Positions 25,074-33,374 are shown, counted from the stretch's first letter. The stretch is 64,000 bases of DNA from Halobacteriovoraceae bacterium (GCA_020635135.1 JACKAJ010000016.1:558001-622000), one strand, 5' to 3'. Made by a program: numbers and translations. The notes: generated by a model not told the origin, from the letters alone.

Positions 25074-26102
25074 TTACATGAAAAACTTTGAGTCCACCGC
25101 TATTTTCTCAAAAGTCGATTTATCAACCTTATAAACCCAGTTCCCTTTTTCCATGTTAATTTTTTGGGCCTGTCCTTGGGCCTGAATCATGTCTTCAATA
25201 TTCTGAAGCTTTTCCTTGTCATCATCTTGTTTGACCACAATTTTCTTAGGCACTTCATTCACAAGTGCATTTACCTTAATATAATGATTATCTTTCTTTT
25301 TGCCTAAGCTCACTTTGTAAACCATTTTATTCTTGAGCTGTATTTTAATGTCCTTTGAAAACTGAACCCCATTAAGCTCAGAATCATTATACGCAAAATA
25401 GTCTTCAAATCTTAGATTATTAAATTTGGACGCGTAATCATTCGCCTTTTCTTTTTTAAGGTTTGATTTTTCTGGTCGTTTGATAACAAACTCTTTATCA
25501 ACTTTCTCCAGTTCTATCTCTTTGTCTGTTTTTAAACTTATCCTCTCAATTTCATCTTTTTTCACATCTAACAAGACTGTATTAATAAAATCCTTATGAG
25601 ATGAATTCAACCAAAGGTTCTCTCCAGAAAGATAGATTTCATTACTGCCTTCCTTATAAAGATAATTCCCTTTTCCCTTCTGAGTCTTGCCTACACTAAA
25701 GGCCACAGTCCTTTTATCGTCATTATCATATAATTCAACAAAGTATTTACGCGACTTTGAATCAAGTTCATACTTCTTCAATCCTTCTTCGGAAGTATCT
25801 GATCCAACTTTTTCATTAACTTGAATACTTGCGATTTTGTAAATCAAATCATTGACCTTGGCGGTATCCGCAGGGTAAGATTTTTGGTTCTCAATAACAA
25901 ACTGATTACTATCTCTAGTGAGGATAACCTTTTTATTGTCATTAAAACTTAGCGATATTTTTTTTATTTTTCCTATATCCAAACCTTTAATATAATCACT
26001 TCCACTTAATAAATCCGTTCCTCTTCTGTTTTCATTCATATAAACGAATATTGATGCAACAAAAAGAATCCCCGTTAAAAGTGATAAATTTCTTAGTTTC
26101 AT
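25074..26102 (-). CDS. DUF4340-domain protein of Gld-type ABC system
   Basis: 342 residues. One N-terminal membrane anchor (about 7-22) and repeated DUF4340-like units (SFNDNKKVILTRDSNQFVIE; FSVGKTQKGKGNYLYKEG; ISLKTDKEIELEKVDKEFVI). DUF4340 proteins are commonly encoded after GldG-type subunits. The start overlaps the gldG-like stop by four bases (ATGA), so it is the last gene of a four-component exporter operon. Confidence 0.82.
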   Translation of the reverse strand: MKLRNLSLLTGILFVASIFVYMNENRRGTDLLSGSDYIKGLDIGKIKKISLSFNDNKKVILTRDSNQFVIENQKSYPADTAKVNDLIYKIASIQVNEKVGSDTSEEGLKKYELDSKSRKYFVELYDNDDKRTVAFSVGKTQKGKGNYLYKEGSNEIYLSGENLWLNSSHKDFINTVLLDVKKDEIERISLKTDKEIELEKVDKEFVIKRPEKSNLKKEKANDYASKFNNLRFEDYFAYNDSELNGVQFSKDIKIQLKNKMVYKVSLGKKKDNHYIKVNALVNEVPKKIVVKQDDDKEKLQNIEDMIQAQGQAQKINMEKGNWVYKVDKSTFEKIAVDSKFFM

Positions 26103-27631
26103 GCTTTTGCCTCCACTAATTTGCTGTTCTTACCATTATTCCCACTGTTATTGACTGCCCTCCTTCTTCCTTGCATAAGATGATTTCTCTTTCTACTGTA
26201 ATAAAGGCCAAAACCAATCACTATTAATGGAACGAGGAGTGTGTTTACATATTGAAAAACCTTTCCAATTTCTTCAATTTTTTCACGACCTTCGCGCTTT
26301 ACGGCCCTTAGTTCTTTTTTCAAAGTTGCAATTTTCTTAGCAAGTTCTTTTTTCTTTCTTATTCCCTCATTTTGAAGAATCGCGATATTCCCTTCATTCG
26401 CTTGTTTTCCAAGTTGATTTAACTCAGTTTGAAACCGAGAAATACTCGCTTGAATTTCTTTTACTTTATCTGCCGTTCTTTTTTCTGCTTCAAACTCAAT
26501 TTGGTTAATGACATCAAATGAGCGATTGATACGTCCCTTAGACCGGACACTTAAAAGATCGGTGTCACCACTTAAAGCCTCTACACTGTTAAGAAATAGC
26601 GTACTATTATCATTTGCAACACTAGGGCCTAAAAAAGAGTTCTTAAAGGCAAACTGGTCAGTAAGAAAATCGACATCTGAAAAAACGATTACCGCAGACT
26701 CTTTTTTTGACTCTTTGATTACTTCAGTTTTCTCATTTTTCTTTTTCTTCTCTTTATCTTCTAACTTTACTCCATCTGGGTAAGCCGTTTTGAACTTACC
26801 GATTGCTTTATACGCCATGATAACAGGCTCACTACCTTCTGAAAATTTACCCCAAAGTGCTTGAGGGTTATTAAGTTCGTAGCCTTGGGCCGTATAAGAA
26901 TTACCCTTTTCTGATGTAGAAAATAGAGGAGTATGCTTTACTCCCTCCACATCTTTAACCTTTAATACTCCTGGGTAAGCAAAAAGAGAGTTATTGATGC
27001 CTGAAGTAATAGTGTCTTCAAACTGTGATGTACACTTTATATTGCAATTCATTAAAGCAAGTAATCTCGTCGGTGGAAGATTAGGGTTATACTGTCCAGT
27101 TGCACTTAAATACTTGTCCCCTGCAAACTGTCCCGTTTTTAGTTCTACCCCCCACTTATCCATTAATTTTTTAAATCCTTCATCTGGAGAGCTTGAAACT
27201 CCCCCGTAAGCGCCTGCTCCTTCACGATCAACGACGGCATGAGGATCAACAAAGACTAATAAATTACCTCCTTTCATCACAAATTGATCGATAGCAAAAA
27301 GTGTTTTTTCTTCAAATCCTTTTGGATGAATAACTACTAATGTATCAACACCTGTTATACTTTCAGTGTCTTTTTCAATTTTCTTAACAGTATAAAATTC
27401 CTTTAAAAGCTTGGTCACTATCCAAGATTCTTCCACTTGTTTACCTTGCATCCTCATGATTTGTGCCATATACCCACTCATATCTTCAGTTAGAACTTCA
27501 AGTGACGACAGGATTCCTATATTCTTCTTTTGAGGATTTAAAACAGTATAGATTAATTTGGTTAAGTCGTATTCAAGCTTATCTTTTTGGTTAGGATCAA
27601 AAAATTCGATAATTTTCTGTTCCCGATTCAT
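26099..27631 (-). CDS. GldG-like ABC auxiliary protein, C-terminal part (frameshifted)
   Basis: Contains the GldG-type core, DPNQKDKLEYDLTKLIYTV, NIGILSSLEVL, LLVFVDPHAVV and VIVFSDVDFL, followed by a coiled coil and a C-terminal membrane helix (VNTLLVPLIVIGFGLYYS). The N-terminal part is encoded in another frame at 27597-28061. Removing one base from the six-A run at 27599-27604 would join them as YRIFDPNQ. If not a sequencing error, translation could restart at ATG 27631. Confidence 0.75.
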   Translation of the reverse strand: MNREQKIIEFFDPNQKDKLEYDLTKLIYTVLNPQKKNIGILSSLEVLTEDMSGYMAQIMRMQGKQVEESWIVTKLLKEFYTVKKIEKDTESITGVDTLVVIHPKGFEEKTLFAIDQFVMKGGNLLVFVDPHAVVDREGAGAYGGVSSSPDEGFKKLMDKWGVELKTGQFAGDKYLSATGQYNPNLPPTRLLALMNCNIKCTSQFEDTITSGINNSLFAYPGVLKVKDVEGVKHTPLFSTSEKGNSYTAQGYELNNPQALWGKFSEGSEPVIMAYKAIGKFKTAYPDGVKLEDKEKKKKNEKTEVIKESKKESAVIVFSDVDFLTDQFAFKNSFLGPSVANDNSTLFLNSVEALSGDTDLLSVRSKGRINRSFDVINQIEFEAEKRTADKVKEIQASISRFQTELNQLGKQANEGNIAILQNEGIRKKKELAKKIATLKKELRAVKREGREKIEEIGKVFQYVNTLLVPLIVIGFGLYYSRKRNHLMQGRRRAVNNSGNNGKNSKLVEAKA

Positions 27632-28061
27632 TTTCAGCGACGAGACCAAAGAAATATCGTTCTGTTTCTGTTAGGTTAAATTTCTTCAGTCCATACGCTA
27701 GAGCATCTTCTTCCTCTGGAGTATCAGGTCTTGGGTCTATCACCTCTAAGGTTAAATTATTCCTTGAATGACTTGTGTATTGTCTCAACAAATCCTGAAC
27801 GTAGAGAAAATGATTATTGAAAGCTCTTAGCCCCTCAGTCCCTTTATTCGCAGCAGTTTTGGAATAATAAAGTTTTAATTTGATGGGCGAATCGAGTTTA
27901 GACAGAATTGATTTTGTACCTTTTGATAGTGTGTAAAGATTCTCCTGGGTAAAATCGACTCTTGCTCGTTTAAGAAGAGTTGTCCCAATGTAAATCATTA
28001 GGGTCATAGAAAAAAGACCTAAAAATATTTTCAAATACTTTTCATTCTTTGAGTTGATCAT
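27597..28061 (-). CDS. GldG-like ABC auxiliary protein, N-terminal part (frameshifted)
   Basis: 154 residues with an N-terminal membrane helix (FLGLFSMTLMIYIGTTLL), FTQENLYTLSKGTKSIL and LTLEVIDPRPDTPEEEDALAYG, then a stop directly after YRIF. These motifs are the start of GldG-type proteins, which normally continue without a break into the region encoded at 26099-27631. The break coincides with a homopolymer of six A on the plus strand, so a real frameshift mutation, a sequencing error or slippage are all possible. Confidence 0.75.
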   Translation of the reverse strand: MINSKNEKYLKIFLGLFSMTLMIYIGTTLLKRARVDFTQENLYTLSKGTKSILSKLDSPIKLKLYYSKTAANKGTEGLRAFNNHFLYVQDLLRQYTSHSRNNLTLEVIDPRPDTPEEEDALAYGLKKFNLTETERYFFGLVAENESGTENYRIF

Positions 28062-28072
28062 CTCGTACCTTC

Positions 28073-28819
28073 CTAATTAGCCTTATTTTCATTTAGTAAA
28101 ATAATACTTCCAAATAGCCAGAAGAATATAGTTACAGCAAAAAACCATAAGTTACTTAAACTAAAAACCCCTCTTTCAATAGAATCAAAATGGTTAAGAA
28201 CACTTAACGATTCAAAAAGATCGACAAAGTATTTTGGTAATAATGCTGAAATAAATTCTAATATTGGCGGCGATCCGGCCATAATCAATATAAAACACGC
28301 CACGACGGTTAAAATAAAACTTACCACCTGATTTTTAGTAAGCGCGGAGAAAAATCCCCCAACGGCCAATAAGGCACCGGCCATTAAAAAAGATGCCAAG
28401 TATCCCAAAATGATTACTCCAAAATCAGGATTTCCAAGATAAGAAACTGTAAAGATCATTGGAGTTGTTCCCAGAAGAGCTAGCCCAATAAAGGCCCAAG
28501 ACGCTAAAAATTTGGCCACCACAGCTTGTCTCACCGTAATAGGCATAGTCAGCAGTAACTCAATGGAGCCGGACTTCCTTTCTTCCGCCCATAATTTCAT
28601 ACTGACCGCAGGGATAAGAAAAAGAAACATCCATGGAATATAGCGAAAAAAGGCACTCATTGAAGCTTCTCTCATATAAAAGAAACTTCCTCGACCTGGT
28701 TCAAAGGTTAAATAACCAATCCCAAACAAAAAGATAACTAAAAAAACATAACCTAATGGTGTCTTAAAGTAGCTCTTAATCTCCTTTATCATTAACTCTT
28801 TTGTCACTTGTGCTATCAT
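28073..28819 (-). CDS. gldF: ABC-2 type permease, GldF-like
   Basis: 248 residues, six hydrophobic helices. N-terminal KEIKSYFKTPLGYVFLVIF and the region LWAEERKSGSIELLLTMPIT are typical of ABC-2/GldF permeases. It overlaps the ATPase gene by four bases and is followed 11 bp later by the GldG-like gene. The system exports an unknown substrate; in Bacteroidetes the homologue is linked to gliding, but in other phyla the role is unsettled. Confidence 0.88.
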   Translation of the reverse strand: MIAQVTKELMIKEIKSYFKTPLGYVFLVIFLFGIGYLTFEPGRGSFFYMREASMSAFFRYIPWMFLFLIPAVSMKLWAEERKSGSIELLLTMPITVRQAVVAKFLASWAFIGLALLGTTPMIFTVSYLGNPDFGVIILGYLASFLMAGALLAVGGFFSALTKNQVVSFILTVVACFILIMAGSPPILEFISALLPKYFVDLFESLSVLNHFDSIERGVFSLSNLWFFAVTIFFWLFGSIILLNENKAN

Positions 28820-29553
28820 ACTGCGACTCCTTGAACCTGTTGTCCTGTCGTAATAACTCTAAAAACATCCTGTATTCGGCCTTTTTCAGATTTTTCTTTT
28901 AATTCTTTTGGCGTTCCTTCAAATAGTTTTTTTCCTTCTCCAATAATGATGCATCGGTCACATACCTCTTCCACTTCTTCAAGGATATGGGTTGAAATTA
29001 AAATACACTTTTCTTTTGCGAGATTTTTAATAAGCCTTCGCACATCATGCTTTTGATTTGGATCAAGACCATCAGTCGGCTCATCTAAGATAAGAACTTG
29101 AGGATCATGCACTAATGATTGAGCAAGTGAGACCCTTCTTTTGTAACCCTTAGATAGAGTTTCGATTTTTTGAAATTCCACTTCTTTCAAAGAACACATT
29201 TTAATAATCTCATCAATACGAGAGTCTAACTTACTTGCTTCCAAAGATCTCATCTTACCTATAAATTCAAGAAACTCTCTAACATACATCTCTTCGTAAA
29301 GTGGTGCATTTTCAGGAACATAACCAATACTCGCCTGTGCTTCAAGGGGATTATCATTAACAGAAGCACCACAAACGATGGCATCACCAGAACTAGAATT
29401 TAAAAAACCTGTAATCATTTTCATGGTTGTTGATTTTCCAGCACCGTTAGGTCCTAGAAAACCTAAGACTTCACCTTTTTCGGCCTTAAAACTAACAGAG
29501 TCCACTGCTTGAAAATCACCAAATTTCTTCGAAATATCTTTAACTTCGAGCAT
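28816..29553 (-). CDS. gldA: ABC transporter ATPase, GldA-like
   Basis: 245 residues. Walker A GPNGAGKST, Q-loop region IGYVPENAPLYEEM, signature LSKGYKRRVSLAQSL, Walker B VLILDEP and switch His in ISTHILEE. First gene of the GldA-GldF-GldG-DUF4340 operon, coupled to the permease by ATGA overlap. Confidence 0.93.
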   Translation of the reverse strand: MLEVKDISKKFGDFQAVDSVSFKAEKGEVLGFLGPNGAGKSTTMKMITGFLNSSSGDAIVCGASVNDNPLEAQASIGYVPENAPLYEEMYVREFLEFIGKMRSLEASKLDSRIDEIIKMCSLKEVEFQKIETLSKGYKRRVSLAQSLVHDPQVLILDEPTDGLDPNQKHDVRRLIKNLAKEKCILISTHILEEVEEVCDRCIIIGEGKKLFEGTPKELKEKSEKGRIQDVFRVITTGQQVQGVAV

Positions 29554-29798
29554 ATCTACCTTCCTGAAAAGTTAACTTAAATTTATTCTTTAGATATTGT
29601 GTTGCCATATTCAATCTCTCACTAACGACAATTAAGAGTCAAACATGACAAAAAGATTTAAACTCTCAATTGCGAAACAATAAAAAGTAAAACTCGAATT
29701 TGTTATGTAATAAAATTTACTACAATTTTCTCCTTAAAAATATATCTATTTTTGCCATTGATTCAATAGCTATCAAAGTTTTCCACATAAAATTGCCC

Positions 29799-30413
29799 TT
29801 AAGTTTTCGGAAATTTTACAATTATCTCATTTTCTTTAGTCTCAAACTCAACTTTATCAGCGTCTACTCCTAGCGGTACGGGAAAACTTCTCTTAAAGCT
29901 CTGAGAGACTCGGCTTTTAGACAAGCTACCTTGAGAACTTTTTTCTGACTCTTTATTGATAACACCTGAAATATTTAACTGACCGTTTGATACATCAATT
30001 TTCAAATTATTTTGGTCAACTCCATCTAGCTGTATTCGATAGTAAACAAATTTATCGTCCTCCGATTCCCCTATATCAAAGACTGAACCTCCAAAACGAC
30101 CTTCGAACCAATTATCAAAATATTTATTATCTAATGAGTTATTGAACTGATCTTCAAAAAGTCTGTTCATATTCTCTCTCATTTTCTCCATTTGCTTGAA
30201 AGGTGAAAAGTCTTTTCCAAAGAAATCATCATCAAATGTTTTATCAAAAAAACTATCAAACCCTTTGCTCTTGTAATCAAACGAGTCATTAAAGACTTGT
30301 TTGTTGTCAGATTTCTTTTCTACTAAGTTGTAATTAGTAAACAGATACGTACCTCCTATTCCAAGGAGAACACCTAATACTCCAACAGTTATCATTTTTC
30401 CTATACCATTCAT
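29799..30413 (-). CDS. Membrane-anchored Hsp20/alpha-crystallin protein
   Basis: 204 residues. An N-terminal hydrophobic helix (about 7-26, MITVGVLGVLLGIGGTYLF) is followed by an Asp/Phe-rich linker and a C-terminal alpha-crystallin domain (YYRIQLDGVDQNNLKIDVSN, LNISGVI, FKRSFPVPLGVDADKVEFE). Most small heat-shock proteins are cytosolic; the anchor would place this one at the inner membrane, possibly facing the periplasm. It is the third gene of an operon with a cytosolic Hsp20 and a small secreted protein. Confidence 0.85.
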   Translation of the reverse strand: MNGIGKMITVGVLGVLLGIGGTYLFTNYNLVEKKSDNKQVFNDSFDYKSKGFDSFFDKTFDDDFFGKDFSPFKQMEKMRENMNRLFEDQFNNSLDNKYFDNWFEGRFGGSVFDIGESEDDKFVYYRIQLDGVDQNNLKIDVSNGQLNISGVINKESEKSSQGSLSKSRVSQSFKRSFPVPLGVDADKVEFETKENEIIVKFPKT

Positions 30414-30433
30414 AGCAAACTCCTCAAATTTTA

Positions 30434-30458
30434 AGGGCCTGAAAAGAATTCAGGCCCT
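30434..30458 (-). other. Intercistronic hairpin between hsp20 genes
   Basis: Perfect 10-bp stem AGGGCCTGAA (30434-30443) with 30449-30458 and a 5-nt loop, placed between the two hsp20 genes. No long T-run follows, so it may be a partial terminator or an mRNA-stability element setting different expression of the two genes. Confidence 0.55.
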
Positions 30459-30469
30459 CGCTCAAAGGA

Positions 30470-30964
30470 TTAAGCAACAGTTGGTTTGTTTTCTTTATCT
30501 TCTTTATTGCGAAATCCCAAAAGGTTTTTCCACGAACTCTCTTTGTTTCCATCTAAGACTTTTATCTTTCGTGGTTTTGCTTCCTCCATTTTAGGAAATG
30601 CTAGATAAAGAACCCCATTCTCATGGTGAGCTTGAATCTTCTCTTTATCCACAAGCTTAGGGATTGTAACCATTTTTGAAATTTTCTGAGTTGTTTTTTT
30701 ATCAGAGAATGATCTTTTTCTCACTCCTGAAATAATAAGCCGCTCATTTTCAATTTCAATGTCTAGGTCGTCTTTACTTATCCCTGGCATGTCGATACTC
30801 ATAAGATAAGCTTGTTCATTTTCTTCAAAGTCCGATAGCGAGTTATTAACCCCTTGCCAAACACTATCAATGCTATCCATGACTTCCTTTAAATCTCTTT
30901 CAACACCCCAAAAAGCAGGGCGAAAGTTCATTTCATTAAATGGTAAAAAAGTTGTTCTCATCAT
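30470..30964 (-). CDS. Hsp20/alpha-crystallin small heat-shock protein
   Basis: 164 residues. Alpha-crystallin domain from about 48: AYLMSIDMPGISKDDLDIEI, ERLIISGVRK, KMVTIPKLVDKEKIQA, GVLYLAFPK, with a C-terminal extension. A strong AAGGAGG lies before the ATG. It lacks a signal peptide and so is a cytosolic holdase chaperone. It belongs to the heat-shock-type operon divergent from the RaiA-like genes. Confidence 0.9.
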   Translation of the reverse strand: MMRTTFLPFNEMNFRPAFWGVERDLKEVMDSIDSVWQGVNNSLSDFEENEQAYLMSIDMPGISKDDLDIEIENERLIISGVRKRSFSDKKTTQKISKMVTIPKLVDKEKIQAHHENGVLYLAFPKMEEAKPRKIKVLDGNKESSWKNLLGFRNKEDKENKPTVA

Positions 30965-30978
30965 TTCAATCCTCCTTG

Positions 30979-31269
30979 TTAGTTTGTTGTACTTGTTGGT
31001 TTTCTATCATTCTTATCAACATCAACTAAAAAATTCTTTATGTCATTTTCAAGCTGGTTACTAAATTCATTTTGGCAAGCCCCCTTTATTACAATGCCAA
31101 TGGGATACTTAAATTTTTCAGTTCTACATGAAAAATCATTCACAAAACCTATCTGACTCAATTGCGAGTTCCCATCCTGAATAATGGGTCCAGAAACTGC
31201 TATTAAATCTCTTGAAAATAAAAAGGTTGCAACAAGAAGAAAGACTAGTTCGTATAAGTGTTTTTTCAT
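30979..31269 (-). CDS. Small secreted protein, first gene of the hsp20 operon
   Basis: 96 residues. The signal peptide ends near DLIAVSG; the mature part has two Cys (DFSCRTE and KGACQNE) likely to form a disulfide. GGAGG precedes two consecutive ATGs; the second (31269) has better spacing. Unknown family. Co-transcription with two Hsp20 genes suggests a stress-related envelope role. Confidence 0.65.
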   Translation of the reverse strand: MKKHLYELVFLLVATFLFSRDLIAVSGPIIQDGNSQLSQIGFVNDFSCRTEKFKYPIGIVIKGACQNEFSNQLENDIKNFLVDVDKNDRKPTSTTN

Positions 31270-31479
31270 CATTACCTCCTTTCAAGTGGTTAAATAAATC
31301 TATTATTAGTCGATTCTGAAGGAGGCCATAAGGATTTAAGATTGCAACTGCCTAAAGCCGTCTTTCAGGCTCAACTTTTTAGCTTGTTATCAGCTACACG
31401 TTTCAATTTTAATCTGGATGCATCAAAAATAATGTCAACCCTAGGTCAAAAAAATTTCAAATTTTTTCCATACACTCCC

Positions 31480-31507
31480 TTGACACCATTTTTTTTGGTA
31501 ATATCTT
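31480..31507 (+). promoter_or_regulatory. Promoter of the RaiA-like operon
   Basis: TTGACA (31480-31485), 16-bp spacer, TATCTT (31502-31507). The -10 ends seven bases before ATG 31515, so the transcript is probably leaderless. The intergenic region 31270-31511 also serves the divergent hsp20 operon; TTGACA on the minus strand at 31438-31433 is a candidate -35 there. Confidence 0.5.
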
Positions 31508-31514
31508 TAGCGTG

Positions 31515-31718
31515 ATGATGAAAGAACTATCTTTTTTCAATGATTTAGCGCTGTGGCTTAGGTTGTTGATCAAAGAAGAGCTTTTTGAATTTAAGCTTCT
31601 TTTCAATGACCTCAAGCTTCAGACAAATAAAGTAACGAAGATGGCTCCTATCCCAAGTAGCTGTCGACTAAACTTTGAAGCAAGGAGGTTCCATGAAAAC
31701 TCTCTCGGACTATCTTAG
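31515..31718 (+). CDS. Small protein, first gene of the RaiA-like operon
   Basis: 67 residues (MMKELSFFNDLALWLRLLIK and a basic C-terminal part). There is no ribosome-binding site, but a good promoter is placed for a leaderless transcript. The end overlaps the next gene by 26 bp. No family is recognised; it could instead be a non-coding leader. Confidence 0.45.
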   Translation: MMKELSFFNDLALWLRLLIKEELFEFKLLFNDLKLQTNKVTKMAPIPSSCRLNFEARRFHENSLGLS

Positions 31719-32079
31719 TTCTAACTTTTTTGAGAGCTTCTCAATCAATGAAGTCGGAATTAAGCTTAACCCAAGTCATTTATCAAAAATTAGAACAAGG
31801 TTACAAGAGCTAGAAGCTAGAGCCCCGGCTTATTCGTCAATAAATCTAAATTTTACAAATATCGGTCCTTATATACAGGGTCAGTTAACTATCAATGCAG
31901 CTGGTAAGCAATTTAATTCAACAATTCAAGGTGAGGACCCTTGGAAAATCTATAAACAATTGGAAGCAAGTGTTGATCACCAAATAAATCAATGGAAGAA
32001 AAATCGTTTTACTAATCAATTTGCTGAAAGATTTAACGATCGTCAGCATCAATGTCTAACAGGAGGTTATGCCGTATGA
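31693..32079 (+). CDS. RaiA/HPF-like (sigma-54 modulation fold) protein
   Basis: 128 residues from ATG 31693, which follows GGAGG. NLNFTNIGPYIQGQLTINAA and GEDPWKIYKQLEASVDHQIN, then QWKKNRF, resemble the beta-strand/helix pattern of ribosome hibernation factors (strand, then D-x-Y-x-A-I helix, then Q-x-x-K-x-K). Divergent in sequence, so tentative. The stop overlaps the next start (ATGA). Confidence 0.55.
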   Translation: MKTLSDYLSSNFFESFSINEVGIKLNPSHLSKIRTRLQELEARAPAYSSINLNFTNIGPYIQGQLTINAAGKQFNSTIQGEDPWKIYKQLEASVDHQINQWKKNRFTNQFAERFNDRQHQCLTGGYAV

Positions 32080-32489
32080 AAAAATTTTGGAATGACACAT
32101 TCAATCCAACAGCATTTAAAAGCAAAAACCAAACTGTTGTTGGAGTCCTAACACCAATCACATGGGATCGAAAAGGCAAAGTTGTGAAATTTTCGATCTA
32201 CTCTGATGATGGAGAGGACATTGTTATTAAAGAATACAAGCATCGAGATCGTTTACAACGACTTCTCAGTAAAAGAGTTCAAGCGATAGGAAATATTTTC
32301 AGAAATAAATATGGCGATAAATTTATTAAGTTGAAACGAATCAAAGAACTTACGGGGCCTACATCTCCTGCTGTTCACACCAACCGTACTCTTGCCGTTA
32401 GCCTATGGGACGAGGAGTTATCAATTAACGTGCCAAAAGAATACGATCATATTGGTGTTCTTGAACCAGCATATAGCTTTGCTTCATAG
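32076..32489 (+). CDS. Unknown small protein in RaiA-like operon
   Basis: 137 residues. AGGAGG precedes the ATG. The middle part (VVGVLTPITWDRKGKVVKFS, then RVQAIGNIFRNKYGDKFIKL) has the strand pattern of an OB-fold nucleic-acid-binding domain, but I cannot assign a family. Lies between two RaiA-like genes. Confidence 0.65.
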   Translation: MKKFWNDTFNPTAFKSKNQTVVGVLTPITWDRKGKVVKFSIYSDDGEDIVIKEYKHRDRLQRLLSKRVQAIGNIFRNKYGDKFIKLKRIKELTGPTSPAVHTNRTLAVSLWDEELSINVPKEYDHIGVLEPAYSFAS

Positions 32490-32500
32490 GAGGAAGAAGA

Positions 32501-32806
32501 ATGAAAAACAAAAAAATCCACAGAGCAAAAGAAATAGTTAAAACTAAAAATCATATCAAGAGAATTTTTCCTCATGCAAGAAAAGTCAGCGTAAGACTTA
32601 GAAAAGGTGCTGGCCAAGCTTATAAATCATTTATTAGCGTATCTGTCCCTCCCAAGAAAGAATTAGTGGCTTTAAAGTATGATTCCTGTCCTAAGAAGAG
32701 CTTGGACAAGGCACATCAAGCCATCATAAAGCAAATTCACAAAGTAAAAACACAATGGGAGCGAGGACCTGTAAAAAATCCAGATCAATTTAAACTAACT
32801 GCGTGA
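32501..32806 (+). CDS. Second RaiA/HPF-like basic protein
   Basis: 101 residues, strongly basic. VSVRLRKGAGQAYKSFISVS followed by KKSLDKAHQAIIKQIHKVKT resembles the second half of HPF/RaiA. AGGAGG precedes the ATG. With the gene at 31693 it brackets an OB-like protein, suggesting a ribosome- or RNA-associated stress module. Confidence 0.55.
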   Translation: MKNKKIHRAKEIVKTKNHIKRIFPHARKVSVRLRKGAGQAYKSFISVSVPPKKELVALKYDSCPKKSLDKAHQAIIKQIHKVKTQWERGPVKNPDQFKLTA

Positions 32807-32813
32807 GGAAATT

Positions 32814-32837
32814 AGGAGGGGTGTAATTGCCCCTCCT
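32814..32837 (+). terminator. Hairpin after RaiA-like operon
   Basis: AGGAGGGG (32814-32821) pairs perfectly with 32830-32837 across an 8-nt loop, starting seven bases after the stop codon at 32806. No clear T-run follows. Confidence 0.5.
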
Positions 32838-33288
32838 TATGAACACTATTATCAAGTAATTCAAACTTTTTTCAAAACTCTTTTAAATTTTCCTACTAAA
32901 CTATAGCTCGAAGGACCCATCTACTGACATTTCGAAATTATTGATTTTTTTTCATTTTTGAAATTTCAAACCTGTTCTTTTCCAGCCAGCTACTCTCCCC
33001 AACCAGCAGGTCAGTTTTGCAACCAATCTAGAAAAATGTAATGAAAATTGTAAAAATTCTTAGTAAAAAACCCAAAAAATCGAACTCATTCACTAACACC
33101 CTAAAATTACAATGCTTGCTCGCTTGAACTTCAGAGCTGTTGTTTTTTTACCAGCAGGTCGGGCGTTCGTTTTTTAATGCAAAAATAAGGTGTACTACTA
33201 CCCAATCCACTGACCAAAATGAATTTTCTTACATTGGGGCTGGACTCCAAAAAAAAAGGGAACCGAAGTTCCCGTTTTTATTGATATC
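32838..33288. other. Non-coding region with short repeats
   Basis: About 450 bp without a gene. Holds CCAGCAGGTC at 33003-33012 and 33151-33160 and ACTACCCAAT at 33198-33207, motifs shared with the non-coding region at 15.2-15.8 kb, and a terminator-like hairpin at its right end. Confidence 0.45.
33258..33279. terminator. Hairpin with T-run
   Basis: GGGAAC (33258-33263), CGAA loop, GTTCCC (33268-33273), then GTTTTT; a preceding A-run makes it usable on both strands. No gene is immediately upstream on either strand, so it may serve an unseen RNA or be a relic. Confidence 0.55.
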
Positions 33289-33374
33289 TGGCGCGGCGTG
33301 AGAGATTTATTGGCTACGCCTCCCTTCGGGCGACTTCGTCGATAAGATTTGCTCCTGCAAATCTTTGAACTCCC
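33289..33374 (-). pseudogene. Second tRNA-Arg 3' fragment with T-loop insert
   Basis: CCA end, acceptor strand and T-arm of tRNA-Arg (33289-33307 and 33367-33374), split by a 58-nt version of the same insert found at 12778-12847 (here 33308-33365). After the T-stem it joins directly to the A/T-rich flank normally found downstream of the tRNA, so the locus has been rearranged. Confidence 0.65.

Noticed and set aside
26099..28061. Programmed +1 frameshift in the GldG-like gene
   Set aside because: No slippery heptamer, pseudoknot or known precedent in this family; an indel in the A-run is the simpler reading.
30434..30458. Hairpin as a full terminator inside the hsp20 operon
   Set aside because: No T-run follows on the transcribed strand, so complete termination is unlikely.
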